Below are positions 26,464 through 35,640 of a stretch of DNA of 64,000 nucleotides, piece by piece (the stretch's first letter is position 1; each line of letters opens with the position of its first letter). Under the pieces are notes generated by a model. That model made no database searches, was not told the DNA's origin, and saw only the letters and a program-made list of their open reading frames with translations. This DNA comes from an uncultured Alphaproteobacteria bacterium (GTDB lineage Bacteria > Pseudomonadota > Alphaproteobacteria > HIMB59 > GCA-002718135): the NCBI GenBank assembly GCA_902614085.1, contig CACMJS010000001.1:673127-737126 (forward strand), in the 5' to 3' direction. The translations under genes and the position numbers were made by a program.

Positions 26464-27450
26464 ATGTCAAAAATAAGTGAAGATATACTTCTAATTGATG
26501 GATTGGAATATTGTAACTGGAATAGGGAATTATTTGAAAATGCCCACCAAGCTGGATTAACTGCAATCCATGTCACATTAGTATATTGGGAAAATACTGA
26601 AGAGTCTTTCGAAAAAATAAATGATTGGAAACGTATTTTTAAAGAGCATCATGACATTATTGCTCACGCAAAAACTACCGAAGATATTTTGAGTGCTAAA
26701 AAAAATAATAAAGTTGCAATTATTTTTGGTTTTCAAAATTCTGCTCCTATTGCCAATGATATATTTTTAATTGAAAAATTTTTTGAAGCAGGTGTGAGAT
26801 TTATGCAACTCACCTATAATAATCAAACTCCGCTTGCTGGAGGATGCTTTGAACCTAAAGACTCAGGTGTATCACGATTTGGAAAAGCTGTTATTGAAGA
26901 AATGAATAGACTTGGAATGATTGTAGATTTAAGTCACGCAGGAAAGCAAACTTGTCTTGATGCCATTGAAGCCTCAAATAAACCTGTTGCAATTTCTCAT
27001 GCTAACCCAAATTTCTTTCATAAATCTAAAAGAAACATTGATACTGATATTTTACAAAAACTTGTGAAAAAAAATGGTTTTATTGGTTTAAGTTTATATC
27101 CTTACCATCTTAAAAATTTAGGTGATTGTACCATAGAAGATTTTTGTGAAATGATTAAGGAGCTTGTAAACCTAATTGGTGAAGACAATATTGGAATAGG
27201 GTCTGATCTTTGTTTAAATTGGTCAGATGATGTAGTTATGTGGATGAGAAATGGAAAGTGGACCAAAGATATTGACTATGGAGAATCTAAGGATAAAAAT
27301 CCAAAATGGCCTAAGTTACCAAGTTGGTATAAGCAACCAAGTGACTTAAATAATTTATTTAATTTAATGTGTGAAAATAATATTCCAGAAAAAGTTTCAA
27401 TAAAAATAATTGGTCAGAATTGGTTTAACTTCATGAAAAATCAATTTTAG
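26464..27450 (+). CDS. Membrane dipeptidase-like (M19 / renal dipeptidase family) amidohydrolase
   Basis: TIM-barrel hydrolase of 328 residues in the M19 family. VRFMQLTYNNQTPLAGGCFE near residue 115, MIVDLSHAG near residue 155, VAISHANP near residue 177 and GIGSDLC near residue 243 follow the family order. The first metal motif, Asp-x-His-x-Asp in classical dipeptidases, is replaced by LIDGLEYCNWN, so the metal centre is altered. Despite the name there is no signal peptide, so it should be cytoplasmic. It may hydrolyse an amide or lactam in the neighbouring pathway. It starts 54 bases from the divergent hypothetical gene. Confidence 0.78.
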   Translation: MSKISEDILLIDGLEYCNWNRELFENAHQAGLTAIHVTLVYWENTEESFEKINDWKRIFKEHHDIIAHAKTTEDILSAKKNNKVAIIFGFQNSAPIANDIFLIEKFFEAGVRFMQLTYNNQTPLAGGCFEPKDSGVSRFGKAVIEEMNRLGMIVDLSHAGKQTCLDAIEASNKPVAISHANPNFFHKSKRNIDTDILQKLVKKNGFIGLSLYPYHLKNLGDCTIEDFCEMIKELVNLIGEDNIGIGSDLCLNWSDDVVMWMRNGKWTKDIDYGESKDKNPKWPKLPSWYKQPSDLNNLFNLMCENNIPEKVSIKIIGQNWFNFMKNQF

Positions 27451-28310
27451 TTTTTACGACTAATAAAAGAAGCTGATAACAAACTTATTATTACAATCGA
27501 AGCACCAATCATTTGATAAGTTTCTAAATTTTCGTTTAATAAAAAAACAGCTCCTAGAACACCGACCACTGGCTCTAAATATAAAAATAAAGCAGTATAT
27601 GATTGCCCTATCTTTGGGATAGCAATTAATTGTGACAAAAGTGCAAAGCTATAACATACCGAAGGAATTAAAATTAAAAGATAAATATTAATATCAAAAT
27701 TAAAATTTAAAGAAAAAAATATTTTTAATATTACAAAGAAGAAAATAGTATTAAAAATATTTATAAAGATATTAATTGGTATTGGTGAAATACCTTTAAT
27801 AGACATTTTTTGATTTACTATAATCATACTAGTTGACCCAAGTGATGCAAGAAAAGCTAAAAGAATACCTACTATATTTATGACTTTAAAAGATGGTCCT
27901 ATAACTAAAACAATTCCTAAAAATGTTACAAAAAATAAGATCTTTACAGTTAGTGAAATTTTTTCTTTATCGACAATTATAGAAAATAAAAGAACATATA
28001 TTGGATAGAGGCAAAAAATAAGAATTGTTAAACTAACTTCAATAAATATAACTGAAGTCAATAATCCGAGTGTTAATAATATAGAACCTGCTGATATAGA
28101 TAAAAAGTATTTTAGGTTCTTTTTAAAAATTTCTAATAGATTTTTTTGATAAGGGATAAAAGGTAATATAATAATCGAGGCAACTGCGTAACGTAAAAAA
28201 ATAGTTAATGCTACAGAGGCACCTGAATTATATGCTATTTTTGTGGTAGGGCCAATTAAGCCAAATAAAATTCCAGCAACTAAAGCAAAAATAACACCAA
28301 ATATGAACAT
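27447..28310 (-). CDS. EamA/DMT-superfamily transporter
   Basis: Inner-membrane protein of 287 residues with about ten hydrophobic helices arranged as two EamA repeats (about 5-135 and 145-285). Segments such as FGLIGPTTKIAYNSGAS near the start and LYLEPVVGVLGAVFLLNENL near residue 245 are typical of drug/metabolite transporters. It probably exports or imports amino acids or metabolites; the substrate is unknown. It is convergent with the M19 gene (four-base overlap) and divergent from the PotA-type gene. Confidence 0.85.
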   Translation of the reverse strand: MFIFGVIFALVAGILFGLIGPTTKIAYNSGASVALTIFLRYAVASIIILPFIPYQKNLLEIFKKNLKYFLSISAGSILLTLGLLTSVIFIEVSLTILIFCLYPIYVLLFSIIVDKEKISLTVKILFFVTFLGIVLVIGPSFKVINIVGILLAFLASLGSTSMIIVNQKMSIKGISPIPINIFINIFNTIFFFVILKIFFSLNFNFDINIYLLILIPSVCYSFALLSQLIAIPKIGQSYTALFLYLEPVVGVLGAVFLLNENLETYQMIGASIVIISLLSASFISRKN

Positions 28311-28325
28311 TTTTTAAATTAACTT

Positions 28326-28354
28326 TTGACTATTTGTTTTCATGCAGTTATTCA
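28326..28354 (+). promoter_or_regulatory. Candidate promoter of the PotADBC-type operon
   Basis: TTGACT at 28326-28331, a 17-base spacer and TATTCA at 28349-28354, followed about 20 bases later by the ATG at 28376. The -35 element is near consensus, the -10 element weaker. Pattern-based inference. Confidence 0.4.
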
Positions 28355-28375
28355 AGCTTCATTACAAAATATATT

Positions 28376-29464
28376 ATGAATGACACATCACAAAGTTTCG
28401 TTAAATTTGAAAAGATTGATAAAAGCTATGATGGAGAAGTACTAGTAGTAAAAAACTTAAACTTGGATATTGCTAAGGGTGAGTTTGTAACAATGTTGGG
28501 TCCATCAGGATCAGGTAAAACAACAACTTTGATGATGTTAGCTGGTTTTGAAACACCTACAAACGGTGAAATATTTTTAGATACTAAACCAATAAGTAAA
28601 ATACCTCCTTATGAAAGAGAAATTGGAATGGTATTTCAAAACTATGCTTTATTTCCCCATATGACTGTTGCGGAAAATTTATCATTCCCTTTAGAAGTAA
28701 GAAAAATTTCAAAACCAGATATTAAAGAAAAAGTGCAGAAAGCTCTTGATATGGTTGAGTTAGGTAATTTCGGTACTAGATTTCCTGCTCAATTATCTGG
28801 TGGACAACAACAAAGAGTTGCTTTGGCAAGAGCACTTGTATTTGAACCTCGCCTTGTATTGATGGATGAGCCTTTAGGTGCTCTTGATAAGAATTTGCGT
28901 GAACAGATGCAATACGAAATTAAACATATTCATGATAGAATTGGAATAACAGTTGTGTATGTTACGCATGATCAAAGCGAAGCTTTAACAATGTCTAATA
29001 GGATTGCAGTATTCAATGATGGTGTTGTACAACAATTATCTACACCTGATATTTTATATGAGAAACCTGAAAATTCTTTTGTAGCTAAATTTATTGGAGA
29101 AAATAATACACTAAATGGTGTTGTAAAAGAAATTAATGGATCGTCATGTGAAGTTGAATTAGAAGGTGGTTTTGGAACCGTTAAAGCATTAAAAATAAAT
29201 GTAAATGAAGTTGGAGAAAAAACTCAACTATCAATTAGACCAGAACGTGTTTCAATAGACAGTTCTACTTCTGGCGCCAATAATTTTTCAGGAAAAATTG
29301 AAGAATTAATTTACCTAGGTGATCATATTAGGGCTAGGCTTGATGTTTGTGGGAACAATGAGTTTATAGTAAAAGTCCCAAATGAAGGAAGTTTTAGACA
29401 TAAAGAAGGAGATCAACTTAATTTAAGTTGGGATTCAAAGGATGTTAGAGCACTAGATATCTAA
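28376..29464 (+). CDS. potA: PotA-type ABC transporter ATP-binding protein
   Basis: ATPase subunit of a polyamine/opine/amine importer, 362 residues from ATG 28376; an upstream in-frame TTG at 28334 is less likely because it lies at the proposed promoter. Walker A GPSGSGKTT, Q-loop FQNYALFPHMTV, signature LSGGQQQRVALARAL and Walker B LVLMDEPLGALD are intact. A TOBE/OB regulatory domain fills the last ~110 residues. It leads the cluster potA, potD, potB, potC. Binding proteins of this family import putrescine, spermidine or other amines, so substrate naming is provisional. Confidence 0.88.
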   Translation: MNDTSQSFVKFEKIDKSYDGEVLVVKNLNLDIAKGEFVTMLGPSGSGKTTTLMMLAGFETPTNGEIFLDTKPISKIPPYEREIGMVFQNYALFPHMTVAENLSFPLEVRKISKPDIKEKVQKALDMVELGNFGTRFPAQLSGGQQQRVALARALVFEPRLVLMDEPLGALDKNLREQMQYEIKHIHDRIGITVVYVTHDQSEALTMSNRIAVFNDGVVQQLSTPDILYEKPENSFVAKFIGENNTLNGVVKEINGSSCEVELEGGFGTVKALKINVNEVGEKTQLSIRPERVSIDSSTSGANNFSGKIEELIYLGDHIRARLDVCGNNEFIVKVPNEGSFRHKEGDQLNLSWDSKDVRALDI

Positions 29465-29556
29465 ATATTTTTTTTTATAGGTTTTCTGCCAAAAATTTTT
29501 ATTATTACTTCTTTTTTTTCATTTAATGACATGTTATTAAACCAATATTACGGACA

Positions 29557-29570
29557 TAATCTTAAGATTA
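29557..29570. repeat. 14-base perfect palindrome upstream of the PotD-type gene
   Basis: TAATCTTAAGATTA reads the same on both strands and lies 26 bases before the binding-protein start, in a 131-base spacer that is otherwise AT-rich and has a strong AGGAGG ribosome binding site at 29584. It could be an operator or a short hairpin. Nothing in the window encodes an obvious partner regulator. Confidence 0.45.
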
Positions 29571-29595
29571 ATTAATAAAAAATAGGAGGATATAT

Positions 29596-30699
29596 ATGTC
29601 TAAATTTTTAAAAGCCTTCTTATTTGCGTCATTAGTTTTTGCGCCTTTTACAGCTAGTGCTGTAACAGTAGCTTCATGGGGTGGTGCTTATACAGAAAGT
29701 CAACAAAAAGCTTATGCTGATACATATTCTGATCCTAGCTCAATTGTTTTTGAGAACTACAACGGAGGTTTAGGAGAAGTAAGAGCTCAAGTAGAAAGTG
29801 GAAGTGTTACTTGGGATTTAGTAGATGTATTACCATCTGACGCAATTACAGGTTGTGATGAAGGGTTATTTGAAGATATTTCTTCAGAAATTGCTGAATT
29901 ATCAACTCCAGGTCCTGATGGTGAATCAATGTTAGAAGATATGGAAAATAATGGTCTTGAATACCACTCTGGTTGGGATTGTTGTGTACCACAAATCTTT
30001 TGGACATACGTTGTATTCTATGATCCTGACGCATTCCCTGGTGAAAAGCCAGACAGTATGGCAGATTTCTTTGATACAGAAAAATTTCCTGGTAAAAGAG
30101 GTATTCATACTTGGGCAACAGGTGTAATCGAAAAAGCTATGGTAGCAGATGGAGTAAGTCCAAATGCAGTTCCTACAGTTTTAGCTAACCAAACAGGTGC
30201 TATTGATAGAGCATTTGAGGTTATGGACAGAATCAAGGACGATGTTGTTTTCTGGTCTGCTGGTTCACAACCACTTGAATTAGTAAAAAGTGGTGAAGTT
30301 ATTATGGCTATTGCATATAACGGTCGTGTAGGTGCAGCTAACTTAGCTGAAGGTGAAAACTTTGAGTATATTTGGGAAGGTCAGGTTTTAGACCAAGAGT
30401 ATCTTTGTTTAACTGCTGGAGCTCCTAATAGAGATGCAGCTATTGACTTTATGATGCATGCTTCAACTCCTGAAGCTCAAGCTGAACAAGCTAAATATAT
30501 TACATATGGACCAATGAGAGCATCTGGTATTCCAATCATTCAAAATAATGAGCCATGGGGACCAGGAGGTGTTGATATTATGCCTCACATGCCTAACACG
30601 CCAGAACGTTTAAAAGTTTCAATCGTGAGTGATCCACAATGGTGGTCAGATTACGGTGCAGAAATCAATGAGCGTTATGCTGCATGGATGGGCAACTAA
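29596..30699 (+). CDS. potD: PotD-type ABC transporter periplasmic binding protein
   Basis: Extracytoplasmic solute receptor of 367 residues. A signal peptide (FLKAFLFASLVFAPFTASA, cleavage after about residue 22) is followed by VTVASWGGAYTESQQKAYAD, the standard N-terminus of this family. Three cysteines, CDEGLF near residue 87 and a CC pair in HSGWDCCVPQIFW near residue 131, may form a disulfide. ATAGGAGGATATAT is one of the strongest ribosome binding sites in the window. A terminator-like hairpin follows the gene, so it is probably made in excess over the permeases. Confidence 0.88.
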   Translation: MSKFLKAFLFASLVFAPFTASAVTVASWGGAYTESQQKAYADTYSDPSSIVFENYNGGLGEVRAQVESGSVTWDLVDVLPSDAITGCDEGLFEDISSEIAELSTPGPDGESMLEDMENNGLEYHSGWDCCVPQIFWTYVVFYDPDAFPGEKPDSMADFFDTEKFPGKRGIHTWATGVIEKAMVADGVSPNAVPTVLANQTGAIDRAFEVMDRIKDDVVFWSAGSQPLELVKSGEVIMAIAYNGRVGAANLAEGENFEYIWEGQVLDQEYLCLTAGAPNRDAAIDFMMHASTPEAQAEQAKYITYGPMRASGIPIIQNNEPWGPGGVDIMPHMPNTPERLKVSIVSDPQWWSDYGAEINERYAAWMGN

Positions 30700-30730
30700 G
30701 CTTGATTAATTAAAATTTGTAATTTAATCT

Positions 30731-30760
30731 AAAGGCGAGAATTATCTCGCCTTTTTATTT
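30731..30760 (+). terminator. Rho-independent terminator/attenuator between potD and potB
   Basis: Perfect 10-base-pair stem, AAAGGCGAGA (30731-30740) with TCTCGCCTTT (30745-30754), four-base loop ATTA, continuing into TTATTT. It should end most transcripts after the binding protein while letting some read through to the permeases. Confidence 0.85.
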
Positions 30761-30770
30761 GGAGGTTACT

Positions 30771-32036
30771 ATTTCTACAGCTGAATTATTAACTACAGAC
30801 GGTATCCCACTTAAACAAAGTCTACGTAAAGCTGAAAGAAGGAATAAACTTCGAGCCTTTCTTCTAGTTTTTCCATTACTTCTATTTATTATTGTTACTT
30901 TTGTAATGCCAATCGGGGATATGCTTCTTAGGAGTGTTGATGATAGTCAAATTAATTCAGTTTTTCCTAACACTTTTAATGAATACAAAAACTGGGATAA
31001 AGGAGCCGACGAACTACCTCCGGAAGAAGTATATAAAAGTCTTTTTTTTGAACTAGCCAATGGTGATAAAAGACAGATAGGTAAAGCTCTAACTAGGATG
31101 AATTATGCTAAATCTGGTTGGAAAAGCTTAATAAAAAAAACCACTAGAGAAATAAAAAAAATTGTAAAAAAAGGTGAGGAACCTGTTTCGTATAAAGATA
31201 CATTTATCAAAATAAATAAGTTTTGGGGAGATCCAACTTACTGGTACTCTTTTAATCAAATGGTAAATGATAGATCTTCAATTTATTATTGGAACGCACT
31301 TGATCGAACATTTGATGAAGATGGAGATGTTGTTCTACAAGATGAAAAAAGAAGAATGTATATTAAAACTTGGCTTAGAACTTTTAAGGTAAGTGTCTAT
31401 GTAACAATTTTTTGCTTAATTCTTGGTTTTCCCGTTGCTCATCTACTGGCTAATTTACCTCTTAGATACAGTAATCTTTTAATGATTTTTGTATTATTAC
31501 CTTTTTGGACCTCCTTATTAGTGAGAACAACCGCATGGATTGTAATGCTTCAACAAAATGGTGTTATAAATGGAATTTTAGTTTGGTTAGGTGTTATAAG
31601 CGATGATGGTCGTATTCAAATGGTTTATAATGAAGCTGGAACTTTAATTGCTATGACGCAAATTTTACTGCCATTTATGATTTTACCTTTGTACAGCGTA
31701 ATGAGAGTAATTCCAAAAAGTCATATGAGAGCAGCTCAAAACTTAGGCGCTAAACCTGCAATGGCATTTTGGCGTGTTTACTTGCCGCAAACTATTCCTG
31801 GAATAAGTGCTGGCGGTTTATTAGTATTTGTTCTTGCTATTGGATATTTTATAACACCTGAATTAGTTGGTGGAAAAGATGGTAAATTAATTGGAAGTTG
31901 GATAGCATACCATTTAAAAACTACACTCAATTGGGGATTATGCGCTGCTCTTGGAGGTATACTTCTTGGTATAATGCTGATCTTCTATTGGCTTTACAAT
32001 AAGATTGTCGGAATAGACAATATAAAATTAGGATAA
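30771..32036 (+). CDS. potB: PotB-type ABC transporter permease, probable ATT start
   Basis: Inner-membrane permease. The frame has no ATG before the first helix (LRAFLLVFPLLLFIIVTFVMP). GGAGG at 30761-30765 is the only good ribosome binding site, and the in-frame codon at ideal distance is ATT at 30771; the alternative TTG at 30759 overlaps the preceding hairpin tail and has no site. With ATT the protein has 421 residues, against about 275 for E. coli PotB. The extra length is a ~140-residue periplasmic insert after helix 1, as in related long permeases. The core loop MRAAQNLGAKPAMAFWRVYLP (EAA motif) is intact. Confidence 0.85.
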   Translation: MSTAELLTTDGIPLKQSLRKAERRNKLRAFLLVFPLLLFIIVTFVMPIGDMLLRSVDDSQINSVFPNTFNEYKNWDKGADELPPEEVYKSLFFELANGDKRQIGKALTRMNYAKSGWKSLIKKTTREIKKIVKKGEEPVSYKDTFIKINKFWGDPTYWYSFNQMVNDRSSIYYWNALDRTFDEDGDVVLQDEKRRMYIKTWLRTFKVSVYVTIFCLILGFPVAHLLANLPLRYSNLLMIFVLLPFWTSLLVRTTAWIVMLQQNGVINGILVWLGVISDDGRIQMVYNEAGTLIAMTQILLPFMILPLYSVMRVIPKSHMRAAQNLGAKPAMAFWRVYLPQTIPGISAGGLLVFVLAIGYFITPELVGGKDGKLIGSWIAYHLKTTLNWGLCAALGGILLGIMLIFYWLYNKIVGIDNIKLG

Positions 32037-32040
32037 TAAA

Positions 32041-32937
32041 ATGGCTCTACCAAGTTACGCATCTCCGGTTCAAAGAACATATTATTACTTTTATTTATTT
32101 TTTTGCACTGTAGTTTTCTTCTTTTTAATAGCTCCACTATTTGCAATTATTCCAATATCTTTCAGTGTTTCACCTTTTATGGTTTTTACAGAAGGAATGC
32201 TGGCCTGGCCTCCTGATCCTGAAGCTTGGTCAATAAGATGGTATAAAAATATGATTGGTGATTGTAGTGCTGATGTCGTTTCTTCTACAGTTCCATGTTC
32301 AACAAAGTGGATGGTTGGTACAGTAAATAGTTTTTATATTGGTATTATTGCCACTGTTATTGCTACAGCTTTAGGAACATTGGCAGCTCTTGGTTTAAGT
32401 AGACCACATATGCCATATAAAGGTTTGATAATGGCAATATTAATTTCACCAATGATTGTTCCACTAATTATAACAGCTGCAGGAATGTTCTTCTTCTATG
32501 CAAGAATAAATCTTGTTTATACTTTTACAGGTGTAATTCTTGCTCACGTTGCTCTTGCTACACCTTTTGTAGTAATCACTGTAACGGCAACATTAGTTGG
32601 TTTCGATATGAATATGGTAAAAGCAGCACAAAGCTTAGGTGCTAAACCAATGAGAACATTTTTTAAAGTCATTATGCCTTTGATTTTACCAGGTATTATA
32701 TCAGGAGCTTTATTTGCTTTTATTACATCTTTTGATGAAGTCGTTATAGTTATGTTTATGGCAAGTATTGATCAGTTAACTATTCCAAAACAAATGTGGG
32801 CCGGAATACGACAAGAAATTAGCCCTGTTATTTTATGTATGGCTACTTGTTTAGTACTTCTTTCTATATTTTTATTAACTACAGTTGAGCTACTGAGAAG
32901 AAGGTCTGAAAAACTCAGAGGTATTAAAGCTCGATAG
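32041..32937 (+). CDS. potC: PotC-type ABC transporter permease
   Basis: Second permease of the amine importer, 298 residues with about six helices. The EAA loop reads VKAAQSLGAKPMRTFFKVIMP near residue 195. A short periplasmic insert after helix 1 holds two cysteines (DCSADVVSSTVPCS) that could pair. It starts four bases after potB and is followed four bases later by a GTG-started oxidoreductase, so importer and enzyme are co-expressed. Confidence 0.9.
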   Translation: MALPSYASPVQRTYYYFYLFFCTVVFFFLIAPLFAIIPISFSVSPFMVFTEGMLAWPPDPEAWSIRWYKNMIGDCSADVVSSTVPCSTKWMVGTVNSFYIGIIATVIATALGTLAALGLSRPHMPYKGLIMAILISPMIVPLIITAAGMFFFYARINLVYTFTGVILAHVALATPFVVITVTATLVGFDMNMVKAAQSLGAKPMRTFFKVIMPLILPGIISGALFAFITSFDEVVIVMFMASIDQLTIPKQMWAGIRQEISPVILCMATCLVLLSIFLLTTVELLRRRSEKLRGIKAR

Positions 32938-32941
32938 AACA

Positions 32942-34171
32942 GTGAAGAACATTGCTGTTATTGGCGCTGGCATAGTTGGTATATGTAGCGCATATTTTTT
33001 AAAAAAATCTGGATTTAATGTAACTTTAATTGATAGGGAGCAGCCAGGCTCAATGACAAGTTTTGGGCATGCTTGTACTTTTGCAGATTATGCCAATGTT
33101 CCTGTTAATTATCCTGGATTGATCTGGGATATACCATCAATGCTTTTAAGAAAAGATGGACCTTTGGCAGTAGATTTTTTTTATATTTTAAAGAACTTGC
33201 CTTGGGCAATAAGTTTTTTAAAAAACTCTAAAAAAGAAAGAGTTAATGAAATAGCAAACTCTCTCACCAACTTATTAAAACACTCACAAATATCTTACGA
33301 TGAAATTTTTAAAGATGTAAATGTAAAAGAATATATTAGCTATGAAGAAAATCTTTACCTTTTTGATTCAAAAAAATCTTATGAAAATTATGAATACGCA
33401 AACATTATTAGAAAAAATAATAATGTTAAAGTAAGAAATTTAAATAAAGATGAAGTTAAAGAATTAGAACCAAATTTAGCCGATGTTTATTATGCTGGGC
33501 AAGTCTTTACTGGATCAAGACACACAACAAATCCATTAGCGATAAGTACTAAGATTTTTAAAAAGTTTTTAGAACTAGGTGGTGTTTATATAAAACAAAA
33601 TATAAAAAATTTAACACAGAAAGAAAAAAATATAGAATTATTTTTAGAAAATAAAAAACTTAAATTTGATAAAATAATTGTAAGTGCTGGTGCTTGGTCC
33701 AATCAAATTGCAAATAAGCTTGGAGATAAATTCCCTCTTGATACTGAAAGAGGGTATCACCTTTTATTTGAAACTGAAGAGAAATTAATAAATCGTCCCG
33801 TTGCTTGGTCTGAGTCTGGATTTTACTTAATACAAATTCATGATGGTATAAGAGCTGCAGGTACAGTTGAAATAGCAGGTTTAAATAAACCACCCAATAA
33901 AAAACGTCTTGAAATGATAGAGAGACAATCAAGAAAGGTTTTACCCCAATTAAAAGAAGTAAGATCAACATGGATGGGTAGAAGACCTACCTTACCAGAC
34001 TCATTACCTGTTATTGGGAAGTCTCAGAAAAATAATAATGTCATTTATGCATTTGGACATCAACATATTGGCTGGACTTTAGGAGCTGTTACGGGAAAAA
34101 TTATTGATAGTTTATCAAAAGATCAACTGCCGAATATAGATATTAGCGCTTATTCTCCTGGACGATTTTAA
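32942..34171 (+). CDS. FAD-dependent D-amino acid dehydrogenase-like oxidoreductase (DadA/DAO family)
   Basis: Flavoprotein of 409 residues. The N-terminal IAVIGAGIVGICSAYFLKK binds FAD; the segment MTSFGHACTFADYANVP near residue 40 is DadA-like, and WMGRRPTLPDSLPVIG near residue 345 matches the C-terminal FAD motif. The start is GTG 32942, one base after the potC stop region. It oxidises an amine or amino acid; next to a PotADBC importer and a GS-like gene it could play the PuuB-type role on a gamma-glutamylated amine. DadA-type D-amino acid dehydrogenase is the alternative. Confidence 0.8.
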   Translation: MKNIAVIGAGIVGICSAYFLKKSGFNVTLIDREQPGSMTSFGHACTFADYANVPVNYPGLIWDIPSMLLRKDGPLAVDFFYILKNLPWAISFLKNSKKERVNEIANSLTNLLKHSQISYDEIFKDVNVKEYISYEENLYLFDSKKSYENYEYANIIRKNNNVKVRNLNKDEVKELEPNLADVYYAGQVFTGSRHTTNPLAISTKIFKKFLELGGVYIKQNIKNLTQKEKNIELFLENKKLKFDKIIVSAGAWSNQIANKLGDKFPLDTERGYHLLFETEEKLINRPVAWSESGFYLIQIHDGIRAAGTVEIAGLNKPPNKKRLEMIERQSRKVLPQLKEVRSTWMGRRPTLPDSLPVIGKSQKNNNVIYAFGHQHIGWTLGAVTGKIIDSLSKDQLPNIDISAYSPGRF

Positions 34172-35601
34172 CCTAAACTAATTCCAACATTTTTGACTTG
34201 AAGATATGATTTAAGTCCATCTATTCCTTTTTCACGACTATATCCTGATTGTTTATAACCTCCAAAAGGTGTTGCATGATTTCCAGTGAACCATTTATTT
34301 ACATATACTTGACCAGCTTCTAATTTGCTTGCAGTCCAAGATGCTTTTTTTAGATCTTTTGTAAAAACACCAGCACCTAAACCATACTCAGTATCATTCG
34401 CAATATCAATTGCTTCTTCTTGATCTTCATATTCAAGAATCGAGAGTACTGGACCAAAAATTTCTTCTCTAGCTACAGTCATACTTTGTTTAACATTGTT
34501 TAGAACTGTTGGTTCCATAAAATATCCTTCACGATCTAATCTTTTTCCACCATATGCTGCTTCTGCTCCTTCTTGGATTCCTGATCTTGCATAACCTTCA
34601 ACTTTTTGAAGCTGATTTTCTGATATAACTGGAGTTAGATCTGTATCTTTTTCTATGCCAGGTCCAATTTTTAAAGATTTACTCATATCGACAAGCTTAT
34701 CAACTAATTCATCTTTGATTGATTTATGAACTACCAATCTAGACATTGCTGTACAAATTTGTCCTGCAACACTAAATATTCCTGAACGTGCACTTTCCAA
34801 AACTTCATTTAGATCTGCGTCAGGGTACACTATACCAGCTGACTTACCGCCTAATTCAACAACAGCAGGTATAGCTTTGTCAGCACAAGCATGAAGTATC
34901 TTTTTTCCAGTTGCGACTGAACCTGTAAATACTACGTGATTTACATCTTCATGAGATACAAGATATGATCCTGCTTCATTTCCATAACCACAAATTATGT
35001 TTATTAATCCTTCTGGCACATCAGCATTTAGTATTGCTTTAGCTAAAATTGTTGCAGACAAAGGAGTTAATTCTGCAGTTTTAATAATTGTTGAATTTCC
35101 TGTAGCAAAAGAGCAAGATAGTGATCTTCCAATCATAGATAATGGAAAATTCCAAGGTACAACATGTGCAGATACACCAAATGGCTCTAAAACTGTGTAG
35201 TCAAAAACATTTTTTGCAACAGGTATTGTTTTACCTTCAAGTTTATCAGTTAAGCCTGCATAGTAATCAAACATATCTGCTACATCATTGAATTCTTTAA
35301 TTGCAGAAGCAATATTTTTTCCATTTTCATAACAAAGAAGTTCACCACCTTCTTTTGAAACCTTTCTCGTCTCTTCAGCAATTTTTCTCATTAGCTTTGC
35401 TCTTGAAAGTAAAGGCATATCTACAAGAACTCTGCTATTGTATGATTTCTTAGCTGCTTCTACTGCAAGATCAACTTCATTTTTTTTTGCACACGAAATT
35501 TCACCAATGATTTTACCATTTGAAGGATCATCAACCTTTATTGTTTCTTTGGACTCACTTTCAATCAATTTATTATTTATAAAATTCTTATATTTTTCCA
35601 T
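34168..35601 (-). CDS. NAD(P)-dependent aldehyde dehydrogenase
   Basis: 477-residue aldehyde dehydrogenase of the betaine-aldehyde/gamma-aminobutyraldehyde type. VVPWNFPLSMIGRSL is near residue 138, the general-base motif VELGGKSAGIV near residue 240, and the catalytic Cys in VAGQICTAMSRL near residue 275. It is convergent with the DadA-like gene (four-base overlap) and divergent from the GS-like gene. Oxidation of an aldehyde from amine deamination is the natural role (PuuC-like); substrate not determined. Confidence 0.85.
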   Translation of the reverse strand: MEKYKNFINNKLIESESKETIKVDDPSNGKIIGEISCAKKNEVDLAVEAAKKSYNSRVLVDMPLLSRAKLMRKIAEETRKVSKEGGELLCYENGKNIASAIKEFNDVADMFDYYAGLTDKLEGKTIPVAKNVFDYTVLEPFGVSAHVVPWNFPLSMIGRSLSCSFATGNSTIIKTAELTPLSATILAKAILNADVPEGLINIICGYGNEAGSYLVSHEDVNHVVFTGSVATGKKILHACADKAIPAVVELGGKSAGIVYPDADLNEVLESARSGIFSVAGQICTAMSRLVVHKSIKDELVDKLVDMSKSLKIGPGIEKDTDLTPVISENQLQKVEGYARSGIQEGAEAAYGGKRLDREGYFMEPTVLNNVKQSMTVAREEIFGPVLSILEYEDQEEAIDIANDTEYGLGAGVFTKDLKKASWTASKLEAGQVYVNKWFTGNHATPFGGYKQSGYSREKGIDGLKSYLQVKNVGISLG

Positions 35602-35640
35602 TTTCTGCGTTTTTTAATTAATTATTTTTGTTTCATTCTT

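Noticed and set aside
28334-28375. TTG start extending the PotA-type protein by 14 residues
   Set aside because: It falls in the proposed promoter and adds residues unlike any PotA N-terminus; ATG 28376 is better.
33660-33971. Minus-strand 103-residue frame within the DadA-like gene
   Set aside because: Antisense to conserved FAD oxidoreductase sequence; repetitive Leu/Gln composition typical of antisense AT-rich codons.
34997-35200. Plus-strand frame opposite the aldehyde dehydrogenase at 34.2-35.6 kb
   Set aside because: Antisense shadow of the conserved cofactor-binding region.
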